Below, one piece after another: positions 36,518 to 45,880 of a DNA stretch of 64,000 nt. Origin of the DNA: Accumulibacter jenkinsii (GTDB lineage: Bacteria; Pseudomonadota; Gammaproteobacteria; Burkholderiales; Rhodocyclaceae); assembly GCA_036625225.1 (NCBI GenBank), contig JAZKUF010000002.1, positions 1,106,223 through 1,170,222 on the forward strand. The letters run 5' to 3'. The notes under the pieces were generated by a model that did not search any database, was not told where the DNA came from, and saw only the letters and a program-made list of their open reading frames with translations. The first letter of the stretch is position 1, and each line of letters opens with the position of its first letter. A program made the position numbers and the translations under genes.

Positions 36518-36615
36518 GACCGGTCAGGTGCAGTTCCTGGTGCGCCTAGAGAGTGGCGCGCAGCGCGACCAAGGGGTTGCTGGTCCCCTCTGATCGCACA
36601 TGCACTGATTCGATC

Positions 36616-36649
36616 ATCCCCGCACCGCGCCTGCTCCCGGCGCGGGGAT
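36616..36649. terminator. Hairpin between convergent trpE and katG
   Basis: ATCCCCGC and GCGGGGAT form a perfect 8-bp inverted repeat with inner GC-rich pairing. It lies in the 144-bp gap between convergent genes and lacks a T-run on either strand, so termination is inferred from position. Confidence 0.5.
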
Positions 36650-36661
36650 ACGCGCTGAACG

Positions 36662-38827
36662 CTAGGTCAGATCGAAACGGTCAGCGTTCATGACTTTAGT
36701 CCATGCAGCAACGAAGTCCTGCACGAACTTTTCCTGACTGTCATCCTGCGCATAGACTTCGGCATAGGCGCGAAGGATCGCGTTCGAGCCGAGGACGAGA
36801 TCCACCCGGGTCGCCGTCCACCGGACTGCACCGGTCCTGCGGTCACGGATTTCATAAAGGTTCCTGCCGGCTGGCTGCCAGGTGTATGCCATGTCCGTCA
36901 GGTTGACGAAGAAGTCATTGCTCAGCACACCCACACGATCGGTAAAGACACCGTGCCTGGTGCCCCCGTGATTGGTGCCCAGGACGCGCATGCCGCCCAC
37001 CAGCGCGACCATCTCGGGAGCGGTCAGGCCCATCAGCTGCGTACGATCGAGCATCAGCTCTTCGGCACTGACGGTATAGTCCTTCTTGAGCCAGTTGCGG
37101 TAAGCGTCATGAATCGGTTCCAGCACGGCGAAGGACTCGGCATCCGTCATCTCCCGGCTTGCATCACCACGACCCTGCGCGAAGGGAACAGTGAGGTCGA
37201 AGCCAGCAGCCTTGGCGGCCTGTTCGACACCGACGTTTCCTGCCAGAACGATGACATCGGCCAGACTGGCACCGGTCTCGGCGGCAATCGCCTCCAGCAC
37301 GCGCAGAACCTTGGCCAGGCGGACCGGTTCGTTGCCTTCCCAGTCATTCTGCGGCGCCAGGCGGATGCGGGCGCCGTTGGCACCGCCCCGCATATCGGAA
37401 ACACGGAAGGTGCGTGCGCTATCCCAAGCCGTTGACACCATTTCGCTGAGGGAGAGGCCGCTGGCGGCAATCATCGCCTTGACCGCCGCGACGTCATGGT
37501 CCTGACGGCCGGCAGGCACCGGATCCTGCCAGATCAGATCTTCCTTCGGAACATCCGGGCCGAGGTAACGTGCCTTCGGCCCCATGTCGCGGTGGGCCAG
37601 CTTGAACCAGGCGCGGGCAAACACTTCCGAGAAATAGTCTTGATCCTGGTAGAAGCGCTCGGAAATCTTGCGGTACTCCGGATCCATCTTCATCGCCATG
37701 TCGGCATCGGTCATGATCGGGTTATGGCGGATCGAGGGGTCCTCGACATCGACCGGCCGGTCTTCTTCCCTGATGTTGATCGGCTCCCACTGCCAGGCGC
37801 CGGCCGGGCTCTTCTTCAGTTCCCAGTCGTGTTTGAGCAGCAGGTAAAAGTAGCCGTTGTCCCACTGGGTGGGGTGGGTAGTCCAGGCGCCTTCGAGGCC
37901 GCTGGTCACGGCATGGCGACCAATGGCACGCGTGCGGTGGTTTATCCAGCCCAGGCCCTGCGCTTCGACATCAGCACCTTCCGGAGCGGGTCCGAGCAGG
38001 CTGGCATCGCCATTGCCATGGCACTTGCCGACCGTGTGGCCGCCAGCCGTCAGCGCAACGGTCTCTTCGTCGTTCATCGCCATGCGGGCAAAGGTCACGC
38101 GAACGTCCTGCGCCGTCCGCAGCGGGTCCGGCTTGCCGTTCACGCCTTCGGGATTCACATAAATCAGGCCCATCTGCACCGCGGCCAACGGGTTCTCCAG
38201 CGTCTCGCGGTTTTCACCGTCGTAGCGGCTGGTGCCCAGCCATTCCTTCTCGGACCCCCAGTAGACGTCCTTTTCGGGATGCCAGATGTCCTCGCGGCCA
38301 AAACCGAAACCGAAGATCTTCAGGCCCATCGACTCATAGGCCATGTTGCCGGCAAGGATGATCAGGTCAGCCCAGCTGAGCTTGTTGCCGTACTTCTTCT
38401 TGATCGGCCACAACAGACGACGCGCCTTGTCGAGGTTCGCGTTGTCCGGCCAGGAGTTGATCGGGGCGAAGCGCTGATTGCCAGTGCCGCCACCCCCGCG
38501 ACCGTCAGCAGTACGGTAGGTACCGGCCGCATGCCACGCCATGCGGATCATCAGACCGCCGTAGTGACCCCAGTCCGCCGGCCACCAGTCCTGACTCTCG
38601 GTCATCAGGGCTTTGAGGTCTTTCTTAAGCGCCTCGACGTCAAGCTTCCGGACCTCGTCCCGATAGCTGAAACCCTCTCCCATCGGGTTGGTCTTGGTAT
38701 CGTGCTGGTGCAGGATGTCCAGGTTCAGCGCCTTGGGCCACCACTCCATGCTCGACATGCCGGCCGACGTGGCGCCGCCGTGCATCACCGGGCATTTGCC
38801 GGCAGTGTTCATATTCTTGGTATCCAT
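36662..38827 (-). CDS. katG: Catalase-peroxidase
   Basis: KatG is a bifunctional haem enzyme that destroys hydrogen peroxide. It has 721 residues with the usual duplicated peroxidase fold. Residues forming the Trp-Tyr-Met crosslink are visible in MAWHAAGTYR (Trp, distal His), MGLIYVNPEG (Tyr) and SDMRGGANG (Met). The proximal His is in LTAGGHTVGKCHG. GGAG lies before the ATG. No OxyR gene is adjacent, and I found no clear OxyR site in the 291-bp divergent gap it shares with the DsrE-like gene. Confidence 0.97.
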   Translation of the reverse strand: MDTKNMNTAGKCPVMHGGATSAGMSSMEWWPKALNLDILHQHDTKTNPMGEGFSYRDEVRKLDVEALKKDLKALMTESQDWWPADWGHYGGLMIRMAWHAAGTYRTADGRGGGGTGNQRFAPINSWPDNANLDKARRLLWPIKKKYGNKLSWADLIILAGNMAYESMGLKIFGFGFGREDIWHPEKDVYWGSEKEWLGTSRYDGENRETLENPLAAVQMGLIYVNPEGVNGKPDPLRTAQDVRVTFARMAMNDEETVALTAGGHTVGKCHGNGDASLLGPAPEGADVEAQGLGWINHRTRAIGRHAVTSGLEGAWTTHPTQWDNGYFYLLLKHDWELKKSPAGAWQWEPINIREEDRPVDVEDPSIRHNPIMTDADMAMKMDPEYRKISERFYQDQDYFSEVFARAWFKLAHRDMGPKARYLGPDVPKEDLIWQDPVPAGRQDHDVAAVKAMIAASGLSLSEMVSTAWDSARTFRVSDMRGGANGARIRLAPQNDWEGNEPVRLAKVLRVLEAIAAETGASLADVIVLAGNVGVEQAAKAAGFDLTVPFAQGRGDASREMTDAESFAVLEPIHDAYRNWLKKDYTVSAEELMLDRTQLMGLTAPEMVALVGGMRVLGTNHGGTRHGVFTDRVGVLSNDFFVNLTDMAYTWQPAGRNLYEIRDRRTGAVRWTATRVDLVLGSNAILRAYAEVYAQDDSQEKFVQDFVAAWTKVMNADRFDLT

Positions 38828-39043
38828 ATTTGATCTCCGTTACTGGCACAGTTGACTGAGGCTTGCGAATCTGACAACCCGTCTGTGAACGCCGTTCGTG
38901 TGGCAATGCGGCAAAATCAGAAACAGCGCATCCTCCTTGCGCGGTCGAAGCTACAGTATAGAGGGCCGCCGGCACCGGTCGGGCGCTATGGTTTATCCTC
39001 TACGCGAGCGGTACACACCATTCCAGGCCGATCTTTGCTGTGC

Positions 39044-39065
39044 ATTAGCATAAGTATATGCTAAT
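39044..39065. promoter_or_regulatory. 22-bp palindromic operator overlapping a promoter
   Basis: ATTAGCATA and TATGCTAAT are perfect 9-bp arms around AGTA, in AT-rich sequence unlike its surroundings. TTGCTG (39035) and TATGCT (39057) are 16 bp apart, so the -10 box lies in the right arm and binding would block transcription of the DsrE-like/rhodanese pair. AT-rich palindromes of this kind are known for ArsR-type persulfide sensors such as BigR/SqrR, but no such gene is nearby. Confidence 0.6.
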
Positions 39066-39118
39066 ATACATTCGTTTGTCACTTCAACGCCTCACCTCAG
39101 TCAAGGAGCCACACCCGC

Positions 39119-39535
39119 ATGAAAAAGACCTTAATCGCTCTGGCTTGCACCGTCGGCGCTGCCGCTGCCCATGCCGAGGGTCAGCCGGTGACCGTCATTC
39201 TCAATTCAGCCAGCACCATGACCCAGGGCATCGCGCTGGTACTGACCAATCAGATGCAGGCGCAGGGCGCACAGGTGCAGGTTCTGCTCTGCGACAAGGC
39301 AGGGGATCTGGCGCTCCGGGGCGCCGGTGGCGAAAAATTGAAGCCGCAGGACGTGACCCCGGCGCAGTTGCTCGACGCGGCCCTCCAGAAGGGCGCCAAG
39401 GCCTCGGTCTGCGCCCTTTACCCGGCCAATTCCGGCAACCCCGCCGAGCGTCTCAAGGACGGCATCGTCGTCGCCAAGCCCGACGTCATGGGTCGCAGCC
39501 TATTGGAAGTGGAACGTAAGGTTCTCGTTTTCTAG
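39119..39535 (+). CDS. Exported DsrE/DsrF-like protein
   Basis: This 138-residue protein has a signal peptide (1-19, AAAAHA) and a DsrE-like alpha/beta fold: an N-terminal strand VTVILNS, a helix with QGIALVLTNQMQAQG, then VQVLLCDKAGDLAL with Cys near residue 58 and a second Cys near 98 (ASVCALYP). DsrE-like proteins carry or sense sulfur or persulfide groups. This one would be periplasmic. AAGGAG precedes the ATG at 10 bp. It is followed after 15 bp by an exported rhodanese, so the pair likely handles sulfane sulfur in the periplasm (inference). Confidence 0.75.
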   Translation: MKKTLIALACTVGAAAAHAEGQPVTVILNSASTMTQGIALVLTNQMQAQGAQVQVLLCDKAGDLALRGAGGEKLKPQDVTPAQLLDAALQKGAKASVCALYPANSGNPAERLKDGIVVAKPDVMGRSLLEVERKVLVF

Positions 39536-39550
39536 ACCATGGAGAATCAC

Positions 39551-40135
39551 ATGTCGATCAAGACCTTGACCCGCATCCTGCTGCTGGCTGCCTGCGCGAC
39601 ACCGCTGTATGCCGCAGACCCCCCGCAGGATCCGGCACGTCAGACCACCTGGGGGCTCTACGTGGATTCGCGCGAGGCCTACCAGATGAAGACCGGGGAA
39701 GGTGGCCGGGAGGTGCTGCTGGTGGACGTCCGCGACCCGATCGAGATCATGTTTACCGGCTTCGCCGATACGGTAGACGTCAATATTCCCTTCATGACGA
39801 GCAACCGCCAGAAGTGGAACGAGCAGAAAAACGTCTTCGCCATGGAGGTCAACGCCGACTTCGAGCCGGCGCTTGCCCGGGCGCTGGCGGCGCGCAAGCT
39901 GAGCAAAGATAATGCGATCCTCCTGATGTGTCGCTCCGGCGGCGAGCGCGGCGCACCGAGTGCCAGAATGCTCGAGGGCAAGGGCTACCAGCGGGTCTAT
40001 GTCGTGGTCGACGGTTTCGAGGGCGATACGGTCAAGGAGGGCGAGCGGAAGAACTGGCGCCTCGTCAATGGCTGGAAAAACTCGGGCCTGCCCTGGAGCT
40101 ACACGCTCAACAAGGCAAAGTTCCAGAACCCATAA
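39551..40135 (+). CDS. Exported rhodanese-like protein
   Basis: This 194-residue protein has a signal peptide (1-21, ending LYAA) and one rhodanese domain with VLLVDVRDPIE and the active-site loop CRSGGERGAPSA. The C-terminus NGWKNSGLPWSYTLNKAKF resembles other periplasmic rhodaneses. I chose the ATG at 39551 because GGAGA precedes it; an ATG at 39539 is 4 codons upstream. It is the second gene behind the palindromic operator. Substrate and partner are not known. Confidence 0.85.
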   Translation: MSIKTLTRILLLAACATPLYAADPPQDPARQTTWGLYVDSREAYQMKTGEGGREVLLVDVRDPIEIMFTGFADTVDVNIPFMTSNRQKWNEQKNVFAMEVNADFEPALARALAARKLSKDNAILLMCRSGGERGAPSARMLEGKGYQRVYVVVDGFEGDTVKEGERKNWRLVNGWKNSGLPWSYTLNKAKFQNP

Positions 40136-40208
40136 GGGCAGTTTCCTCCTCCCCGCCGGCGGCATCCCTCCGCAGTGCCGCCGCCAGCGCCCCTCCTCCG
40201 GAACCTCC

Positions 40209-40712
40209 ATGAATATTCTTGTCACCCCCGTCACCGTCGCCGACATCGAGCCCGTGATCGCGCTCGCACGCCTGGTCTGGCAGCAGACCTACCCCGGCAT
40301 CATCAGCCAGCAGCAGATCGAGTTCATGCTCGAACAGCGCTATCAGCCGCAGCGCCTGCGCGACGAACTGAGCATGCCCGGGGTGTGGTGGGATCAGGCG
40401 ACGGTCGATGGCCAGCTGGCCGGTTTCTCCTCGTGCCTGCTGACCGCCGCAGGCAGCGAGATGAAGCTCGACAAGGCCTACGTCGACCCGGCGCAGCAGC
40501 GCCTGGGAATCGGCGCCCGGCTGATCGAGCAGGTCGCTTCGCGCGGCCGGGAAGCGGGCTGCACGACGCTGGTCCTGGCGGTCAACAAACGCAACGAGCG
40601 TGCCATCGCCGCTTATCGCAAACATGGTTTTGCCGTCCGCGAAGCGGTCTGCGTCGATATTGGCAACGGCTTCGTCATGGACGACTTTATAATGGCCCGC
40701 CCCTTCCTCTAG
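40209..40712 (+). CDS. GNAT-family N-acetyltransferase
   Basis: This 167-residue protein has the GNAT fold. The acetyl-CoA loop is QQRLGIGARLIEQVASRG and motif B is VNKRNERAIAAYRKHGF. It probably acetylates an amine on a small molecule or protein N-terminus; the acceptor cannot be predicted. The gene ends 23 bp before dapF on the same strand and may be cotranscribed with it. Confidence 0.85.
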   Translation: MNILVTPVTVADIEPVIALARLVWQQTYPGIISQQQIEFMLEQRYQPQRLRDELSMPGVWWDQATVDGQLAGFSSCLLTAAGSEMKLDKAYVDPAQQRLGIGARLIEQVASRGREAGCTTLVLAVNKRNERAIAAYRKHGFAVREAVCVDIGNGFVMDDFIMARPFL

Positions 40713-40735
40713 CGGCTGCACGTTCCTGAACGACG

Positions 40736-41560
40736 ATGAAACTCAAATTTGCCAAGATGCATGGCCTCGGCAACGACTTTGTCGTGCTCGACGGCATTCG
40801 CGAGCGCATCGCGCTGACGACAGCACAGCTGCGTTTCCTCGCCGACCGTCATTTCGGCATTGGCTGCGACCAGGTGCTGCTGGTTGAACCGGCCGCGCAA
40901 GCCGGCGTCGATTTCCGCTATCGGATCTTCAATGCCGATGGCGGCGAAGTCGAGCAGTGCGGCAATGGCGCGCGCTGCTTCGTCCGTTTCGTTCATCAAC
41001 AGGGCCTGACGAGCAAGCGCGAAATCCGCGTCGAAACCATGGCCGGCGTCATCGTCCCGCGGCTCGAGGACGACGGCACGGTCACCGTCGACATGGGGCA
41101 ACCGGTGTTCGACCGGCAACGGATCCCCTTCTTGAGCGCGAGCGACGATCTGCTGCAGCCGCTGCTGCTCGCCGATGAGGAAATTTTCATTACCGCCGTC
41201 GGCATGGGCAATCCGCACGCCGTCCAGGAGGTGAGCGACGTCGACACCGCGCCGGTCGAACGTCAGGGGCCGTTGATCGAGTCGCACCCGCGTTTCCCGC
41301 AGCGCGTCAATGCGGGTTTCATGCAGGTGCAGGACCGGCACACGATTCGCCTGCGCGTCTTCGAACGGGGGACGGGAGAAACCCTGGCCTGCGGCACTGG
41401 CGCCTGTGCGGCCGTGGTCGCCGGCATTGCCTGCGGCCTGCTCGACTCGCCGGTGCGCGTCGGCATGCGCGGCGGCGAACTGAGCGTTGCCTGGAGCGGC
41501 GCTACGGTCCGCCTGACCGGCCCCGCCGTCACTGTCTTCAACGGAGAAATCAATTTATGA
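40736..41560 (+). CDS. dapF: Diaminopimelate epimerase
   Basis: DapF converts LL- to meso-diaminopimelate for lysine and peptidoglycan. It has 274 residues. The two catalytic cysteines are in EQCGNGARCF (about residue 73) and ACGTGACAA (about 220). The N-terminus KFAKMHGLGNDFVVLDG is typical. Its stop overlaps the next ATG (ATGA), giving the conserved dapF-DUF484-xerC order. Confidence 0.96.
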   Translation: MKLKFAKMHGLGNDFVVLDGIRERIALTTAQLRFLADRHFGIGCDQVLLVEPAAQAGVDFRYRIFNADGGEVEQCGNGARCFVRFVHQQGLTSKREIRVETMAGVIVPRLEDDGTVTVDMGQPVFDRQRIPFLSASDDLLQPLLLADEEIFITAVGMGNPHAVQEVSDVDTAPVERQGPLIESHPRFPQRVNAGFMQVQDRHTIRLRVFERGTGETLACGTGACAAVVAGIACGLLDSPVRVGMRGGELSVAWSGATVRLTGPAVTVFNGEINL

Positions 41561-42210
41561 AAGAGGCAGACGTTGCCTGTTATCTGCAGGAAAATCCACG
41601 TTTTTTCGACAAACATGCCGATCTGCTGATCAATGTGGTGGTGCCCCACCCGCATGGCGGGCGCACCATCTCGATCACCGAACGGCAGATGCTGGCGCTG
41701 CGCGAAAAGAACAAGCAGCTCGAAGGCAAGATGGGCGAGTTGCTGCAGTTTGGCGAAGAAAACGACGCGATCAGCGAGAAGATGCACCGACTGGCAATCG
41801 GCATCATCGCCGCCCGGACTTTTCAGGCGGTGTTGCACACGCTGAACTTTCACCTGCGCGACGATTTTGCCATCCCGCACGTCGCCCTGCGTCTCTGGCA
41901 TCGCGCCGAAGGGAGCGACGAGCTGCCCGAGTTTGCCGAGGTGACTGAGGACCTGCAGGCCTTCGCCGAAACCCTGGCGCAGCCCTACTGTGGTTCGACG
42001 ACCGGTTTCGAGACCTCGTCGTGGTTCGGCGAGGCGTCCACGCATGTTCGCTCGCAAGGCTTGATCGCGATGCGCAATGGCGGTGCGACGATCGGCATGA
42101 TCGCCCTCGGCAGCGAGGATCCCGAACGTTTCTACGCCGGCATGGGAACGATCTACCTCGAGCGTCTCGGCGAAATGGCTGCGGCAGCCCTGGCGCGTGT
42201 CCTCGCCTGA
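41557..42210 (+). CDS. DUF484 family protein
   Basis: This 217-residue protein has the DUF484 start (VACYLQENPRFFDKHADLL), a coiled-coil helix (about 45-80) and a C-terminal GAF-like domain ending EMAAAALARVL. Cytoplasmic; function unknown. It is always or nearly always encoded between dapF and xerC in proteobacteria, as here, overlapping dapF by 4 bp. Confidence 0.88.
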   Translation: MKEADVACYLQENPRFFDKHADLLINVVVPHPHGGRTISITERQMLALREKNKQLEGKMGELLQFGEENDAISEKMHRLAIGIIAARTFQAVLHTLNFHLRDDFAIPHVALRLWHRAEGSDELPEFAEVTEDLQAFAETLAQPYCGSTTGFETSSWFGEASTHVRSQGLIAMRNGGATIGMIALGSEDPERFYAGMGTIYLERLGEMAAAALARVLA

Positions 42211-42220
42211 CCCCGTCGCG

Positions 42221-43135
42221 ATGACCGCCAGTACGCGCGCCGGCAGCATCGGCGCCTACCTTGACGACCTCGCGCAGCAGCGGCGGCTATCGGCGCACAC
42301 TATCCGGGGCTATCGACACGATCTCGAACTGCTCGACGGCCTGATCGGCGAACTGGCCGACGACTGCGCATTTGCCGCCATCGGGACGCACCACCTCCGC
42401 CGCTTCGTCGCCCGCCTGCATGTCCGGGGTCTGGGCGGCCGCTCACTCGGGCGAACCCTTTCCGCCTGGCGGGGTTTCTATCGCTGGCTCGGCCGTCACG
42501 ACACGGTCGCCCACAACCCGGTCGACAGCGTGCGGCCGCCGAGAAGCGCGAAAGCGCTGCCAAAAGCGCTCTCCCCCGATGAAGCGAGCCACCTGCTCGA
42601 AAGTGAGGGCGAGAGCCTGCTGCAGCTGCGCGACCAGGCGATGTTCGAACTCTTCTACTCTTCCGGCCTGCGTCTCGCCGAACTCGCCGCGCTCGACCTT
42701 GCCTGTCTCGAGGATCTCCTCGCCGGCGAAGTTCGCGTCCTCGGCAAGCGCAGCAAGCTGCGCATCGTTCCGGTCGGCAGCAAGGCGAGGGAAGCGGTGT
42801 CGGCGTGGGCCGCGCAGCGCACCAGGCTCGCCGCCGCGGACGAGAGCGCCCTCTTCGTCAGCCAGCGCGGCAGCCGCCTGGGCGTGCGCATGATCGAGCT
42901 TCGCCTGCAGCGGCGCGGCCTGCTGCAGGGCCTGCCGGCGCGCGTGCATCCTCACATGCTGCGCCACTCGTTCGCCTCGCATGTCCTGCAGTCATCGGGC
43001 GACCTGCGCGCGGTGCAGGAGATGCTCGGCCACGCCAGCATCGCTTCGACGCAGGTCTACACGCACCTCGACTTCCAGCATCTGACCGCGGTCTACGACC
43101 AGGCGCATCCGCGCGCCAAGCGCAAGCCGGAATAG
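42221..43135 (+). CDS. xerC: Site-specific tyrosine recombinase XerC
   Basis: XerC acts with XerD at dif to resolve chromosome dimers. It has 304 residues: an N-terminal SAM-like core-binding domain (5-95) and a catalytic domain with Arg in SSGLRLAELAAL, HMLRHSFASH and the nucleophile Tyr in STQVYTHLD. The ATG at 42221 is 10 bp after the DUF484 stop; a GTG at 42197 would overlap DUF484. Neither has a strong ribosome site. The conserved dapF-DUF484 neighbours support XerC rather than a phage integrase. Confidence 0.92.
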   Translation: MTASTRAGSIGAYLDDLAQQRRLSAHTIRGYRHDLELLDGLIGELADDCAFAAIGTHHLRRFVARLHVRGLGGRSLGRTLSAWRGFYRWLGRHDTVAHNPVDSVRPPRSAKALPKALSPDEASHLLESEGESLLQLRDQAMFELFYSSGLRLAELAALDLACLEDLLAGEVRVLGKRSKLRIVPVGSKAREAVSAWAAQRTRLAAADESALFVSQRGSRLGVRMIELRLQRRGLLQGLPARVHPHMLRHSFASHVLQSSGDLRAVQEMLGHASIASTQVYTHLDFQHLTAVYDQAHPRAKRKPE

Positions 43136-43184
43136 CCGGCAGCAGTGAGGGCCGGCCGCCGTGGCGGGTTGGCGACGGCGAAAT

Positions 43185-45023
43185 CTACGCCCGGTTGACG
43201 AATGCGCTCGGGTCATGAAAGCAGATCTGGTTTCGCCCGGCTTTCTTGGCCTGATACATCGCCGCATCCGCCCAGTTGAGAATATCGTCCCGGCGGCCTG
43301 GATGCGCGAGAAACAACGCCACCCCGATGCTCGCCGTGCAATGATGCTCGATCGTTCGCAGCGCTTCTCCCCCGTGCGTGACGCGCAGCAGATAGGGTTC
43401 GGACAGGGAGAGACGAATCTTTTCCGCCACCATCTCCGCCTGCGAAGTCGATTCGGCCAGGTCGGCAGACAGACCACCGAGCAGCACCACAAACTCGTCA
43501 CCCCCGAAACGCGCCACGGTGTCGATCTCTCGCATGCAACTCTTCAGCCGATCCGCCGCCTCGATCAGCAGCAGGTCTCCCACCTCATGCCCGTGGGCGT
43601 CATTGAGCGGCTTGAAGTGGTCGAGATCAAGGAAGATCAGCGCCCCATGCAGATGACTGCGCTGGCCGGCGGCCATCGCCTGGCGCAGGCGGTCGACCAG
43701 CAGGCGGCGGTTTGGCAAGCGGGTGAGGGAATCGTGAAACGCGAGTTGACGCACCTCCTCTTCGACCCGCCGGCGCTCGCTCAAATCGACATCCATGCAG
43801 AACAATTCCGGCAGGTGACCAAAGGGATTGACCAGGACATGGCTGGAGAGCACCGGCACGCGAGAACCATTCTTGTGCTTCAGGAGCAGTTCACCGGCCG
43901 CGATGGGCTGGCCCGTTGCCGCCATCTGCGCGATGGCGCCGCTGACGCCTTTCCGCATTTCAGCCGGGATGATGAGATCGAGCAGGTTCCTTCCCATGGC
44001 CTCCCGGCGACTGTAGCCATACAGATGCTCCGATGCCGAATTCCAGAACATCACCGTGCCGTCGAGGGTATACCCCTGCACCGCGACCCCGGGAATATTC
44101 TCCATCAGCGAGCGGAAGCGTTCCTCGCTCTCCTGCAGGGCGAGCTCGGCCTCGCGACGTTCGGTAATGTCACGGCTGACGGTCAGGCACATCGGCTGGC
44201 CATGGTCCTGCAGCGGCACTGCGCGGGCTTCCAGCCAGCGGCGGCGGCCATGACGGTCGATGGCTTCGTATTTGAGTTGCTCGGGCTTGCCGGCAAGCAC
44301 CCGCTGGTGAACTTCGGCAAAAGCGGCGCGGTATTCGGGAGCGATGTGTTCGAGCACCGACTGCCCGATCAGCGGCTCCATCGCCTCGCCGCCCATCATC
44401 ATGACCCCGGCCGGGTTCACCTGCCGCAGACGGCCTTGGCCATCGCTGGTGATGACGGCGTCACTGATGGCGCGCAAGGTGGTCTCGGCGCGTTCCTTCT
44501 CTTCGATCAGGGAGGTCGTCACCCGCCGCAGGGCCTTCAAAGGCAGAACGCGCATGACGACGAACACCAGCGCGCCCAGACAGAAACTGATCCCCGCCGC
44601 TCCCCCGGTGGCGTAGGCCACGCCTCGCAGCGAATCGGTCATTTCGACTCGGCCGACCACCTGACCCGCGTCGAAGAGGGAATGACTTCTGCTCATCACC
44701 GGCGCCGCCGGCGCCTTGCCGCTTTCCAGGACAAGCTGGTCCGCCCCATCGAAGACGCGGACCCACTCGTTGCCGAGCGGCACGGGCTCCCGCGAAATCA
44801 GGCCCTGCATGCGGTTTTCGGCGAAAATCCAGAGATCGGGAGTCGTGGCGATCAAGCCATCCAGCGCGGCCGCCTTGACGCGGGCCTTGTATTCAAGCGC
44901 CCGGGCGAAACCGTTCAGTTCTGTCAGCCCGTAGGCGAGCGGCAGACTGATCGCCACCAGCAGAGCAACGACGCTCGCCAGGCGAGTGATGATCCGCGTG
45001 ACGCGATCCTGGTGCGCAAGCAT
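43185..45023 (-). CDS. Membrane diguanylate cyclase with two PAS domains
   Basis: This protein would make c-di-GMP from two GTP. It has 612 residues: membrane helix about 12-34, a short periplasmic region (35-130), a second helix about 137-158, a first PAS (about 180-290), a second PAS (about 300-420) and GGDEF (about 430-605) with the catalytic RFGGDEFVVLL intact. No RXXD product-inhibition motif is obvious and there is no EAL domain. It follows the PstS-like gene by 23 bp on the same strand, suggesting the binding protein may feed its periplasmic region. Confidence 0.9.
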   Translation of the reverse strand: MLAHQDRVTRIITRLASVVALLVAISLPLAYGLTELNGFARALEYKARVKAAALDGLIATTPDLWIFAENRMQGLISREPVPLGNEWVRVFDGADQLVLESGKAPAAPVMSRSHSLFDAGQVVGRVEMTDSLRGVAYATGGAAGISFCLGALVFVVMRVLPLKALRRVTTSLIEEKERAETTLRAISDAVITSDGQGRLRQVNPAGVMMMGGEAMEPLIGQSVLEHIAPEYRAAFAEVHQRVLAGKPEQLKYEAIDRHGRRRWLEARAVPLQDHGQPMCLTVSRDITERREAELALQESEERFRSLMENIPGVAVQGYTLDGTVMFWNSASEHLYGYSRREAMGRNLLDLIIPAEMRKGVSGAIAQMAATGQPIAAGELLLKHKNGSRVPVLSSHVLVNPFGHLPELFCMDVDLSERRRVEEEVRQLAFHDSLTRLPNRRLLVDRLRQAMAAGQRSHLHGALIFLDLDHFKPLNDAHGHEVGDLLLIEAADRLKSCMREIDTVARFGGDEFVVLLGGLSADLAESTSQAEMVAEKIRLSLSEPYLLRVTHGGEALRTIEHHCTASIGVALFLAHPGRRDDILNWADAAMYQAKKAGRNQICFHDPSAFVNRA

Positions 45024-45046
45024 GTCAATGAGCCATCAAGTAGACA

Positions 45047-45880
45047 TCAGGGATGCCAGCAGCCGGTTTGCGCGAGGATTCTTTTCCCGGCGGGAGACTG
45101 CACAAAAGCCGTGAATTGCTGCACGCCGGCAGAAGGCGTCAGCCGGGTGAGCAGAAAGAAACGCTTGATCATCGGGTAGTCACCGGCAATGCCATTGCTG
45201 GTCGTCGCCGCGATGTGGTCGATCGTCAAGGCGCGCAGGGAGCGGCCTTCCGACTGGATGAGGGTCAGCGTGGTGGCGCCGATCGCGCCGGGGATGCTCT
45301 CGATCCGGTCGGCGGCCTCCTGGTCGGTGACCGCGAGGATAAGGCCAGGACGCTGTTCAGCCTCGACCAGCGCCGTCTCGATTGCCGGCGAGAGGCGCTT
45401 CAACTGCTTTGTATTGTCGTCGCCAGGCTGGCGCATGATGGGACGAATCCGCGTCCCGTCCGGCCACCGGGTCAGTCTGCCGGCATAGATGTCGGCGAGC
45501 TGCTGACGGCTGATGGCGGTGGCGACGGATCGGGTCGAGACGGCGAGAACGGTCAACGAGCGGGCGTATTCGGTTGCCAGGAGGCCTTTGCTGCGCTCGG
45601 CATCGCTCGGTGCGCGCGAAGACAGGCCGATGTCGATCGCCCCCTCCGGAACGGCCTTGAGGGCGCCGCTACTGCCGAGGCTGTCGAGGACGGTGACTTT
45701 CATGCCGGGCATGTGCTGGTTGAACGCTGCAGCGAGCGCGCGCATGCTGCCGAGCGCATTGCCGGTACCGGCGATGGTGATTTCTTCGCCGCTCGCAGGG
45801 CAGGCAAGGAGCGCGCAGGTTGCGGCCAGGGCGCAGGCAGTACGCCGGAAGTAGGAGAAGAGGAAGGTTGGTTTCATCAC
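45047..45880 (-). CDS. PstS-like periplasmic substrate-binding protein
   Basis: This 277-residue protein has a signal peptide (1-31, ACPASG) and a PBP-like fold of the phosphate-binding kind: EITIAGTGNALGSMRALAAAF, then IDIGLSSRAPSDAE, with ISRQQLADIYAGRLTRWPDGT further on. The Ser/Thr of the N-terminal loop would contact the anion. No ABC permease or ATPase genes are adjacent. The partner gene encodes a diguanylate cyclase, so the protein may act as a sensor rather than a transporter. Phosphate as ligand is inferred. Confidence 0.8.
   Translation of the reverse strand: MMKPTFLFSYFRRTACALAATCALLACPASGEEITIAGTGNALGSMRALAAAFNQHMPGMKVTVLDSLGSSGALKAVPEGAIDIGLSSRAPSDAERSKGLLATEYARSLTVLAVSTRSVATAISRQQLADIYAGRLTRWPDGTRIRPIMRQPGDDNTKQLKRLSPAIETALVEAEQRPGLILAVTDQEAADRIESIPGAIGATTLTLIQSEGRSLRALTIDHIAATTSNGIAGDYPMIKRFFLLTRLTPSAGVQQFTAFVQSPAGKRILAQTGCWHP

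Noticed and set aside
42221..43135. XerC as a mobile-element integrase
   Set aside because: The conserved dapF-DUF484-xerC context and absence of any att repeat or phage gene point to the housekeeping recombinase.
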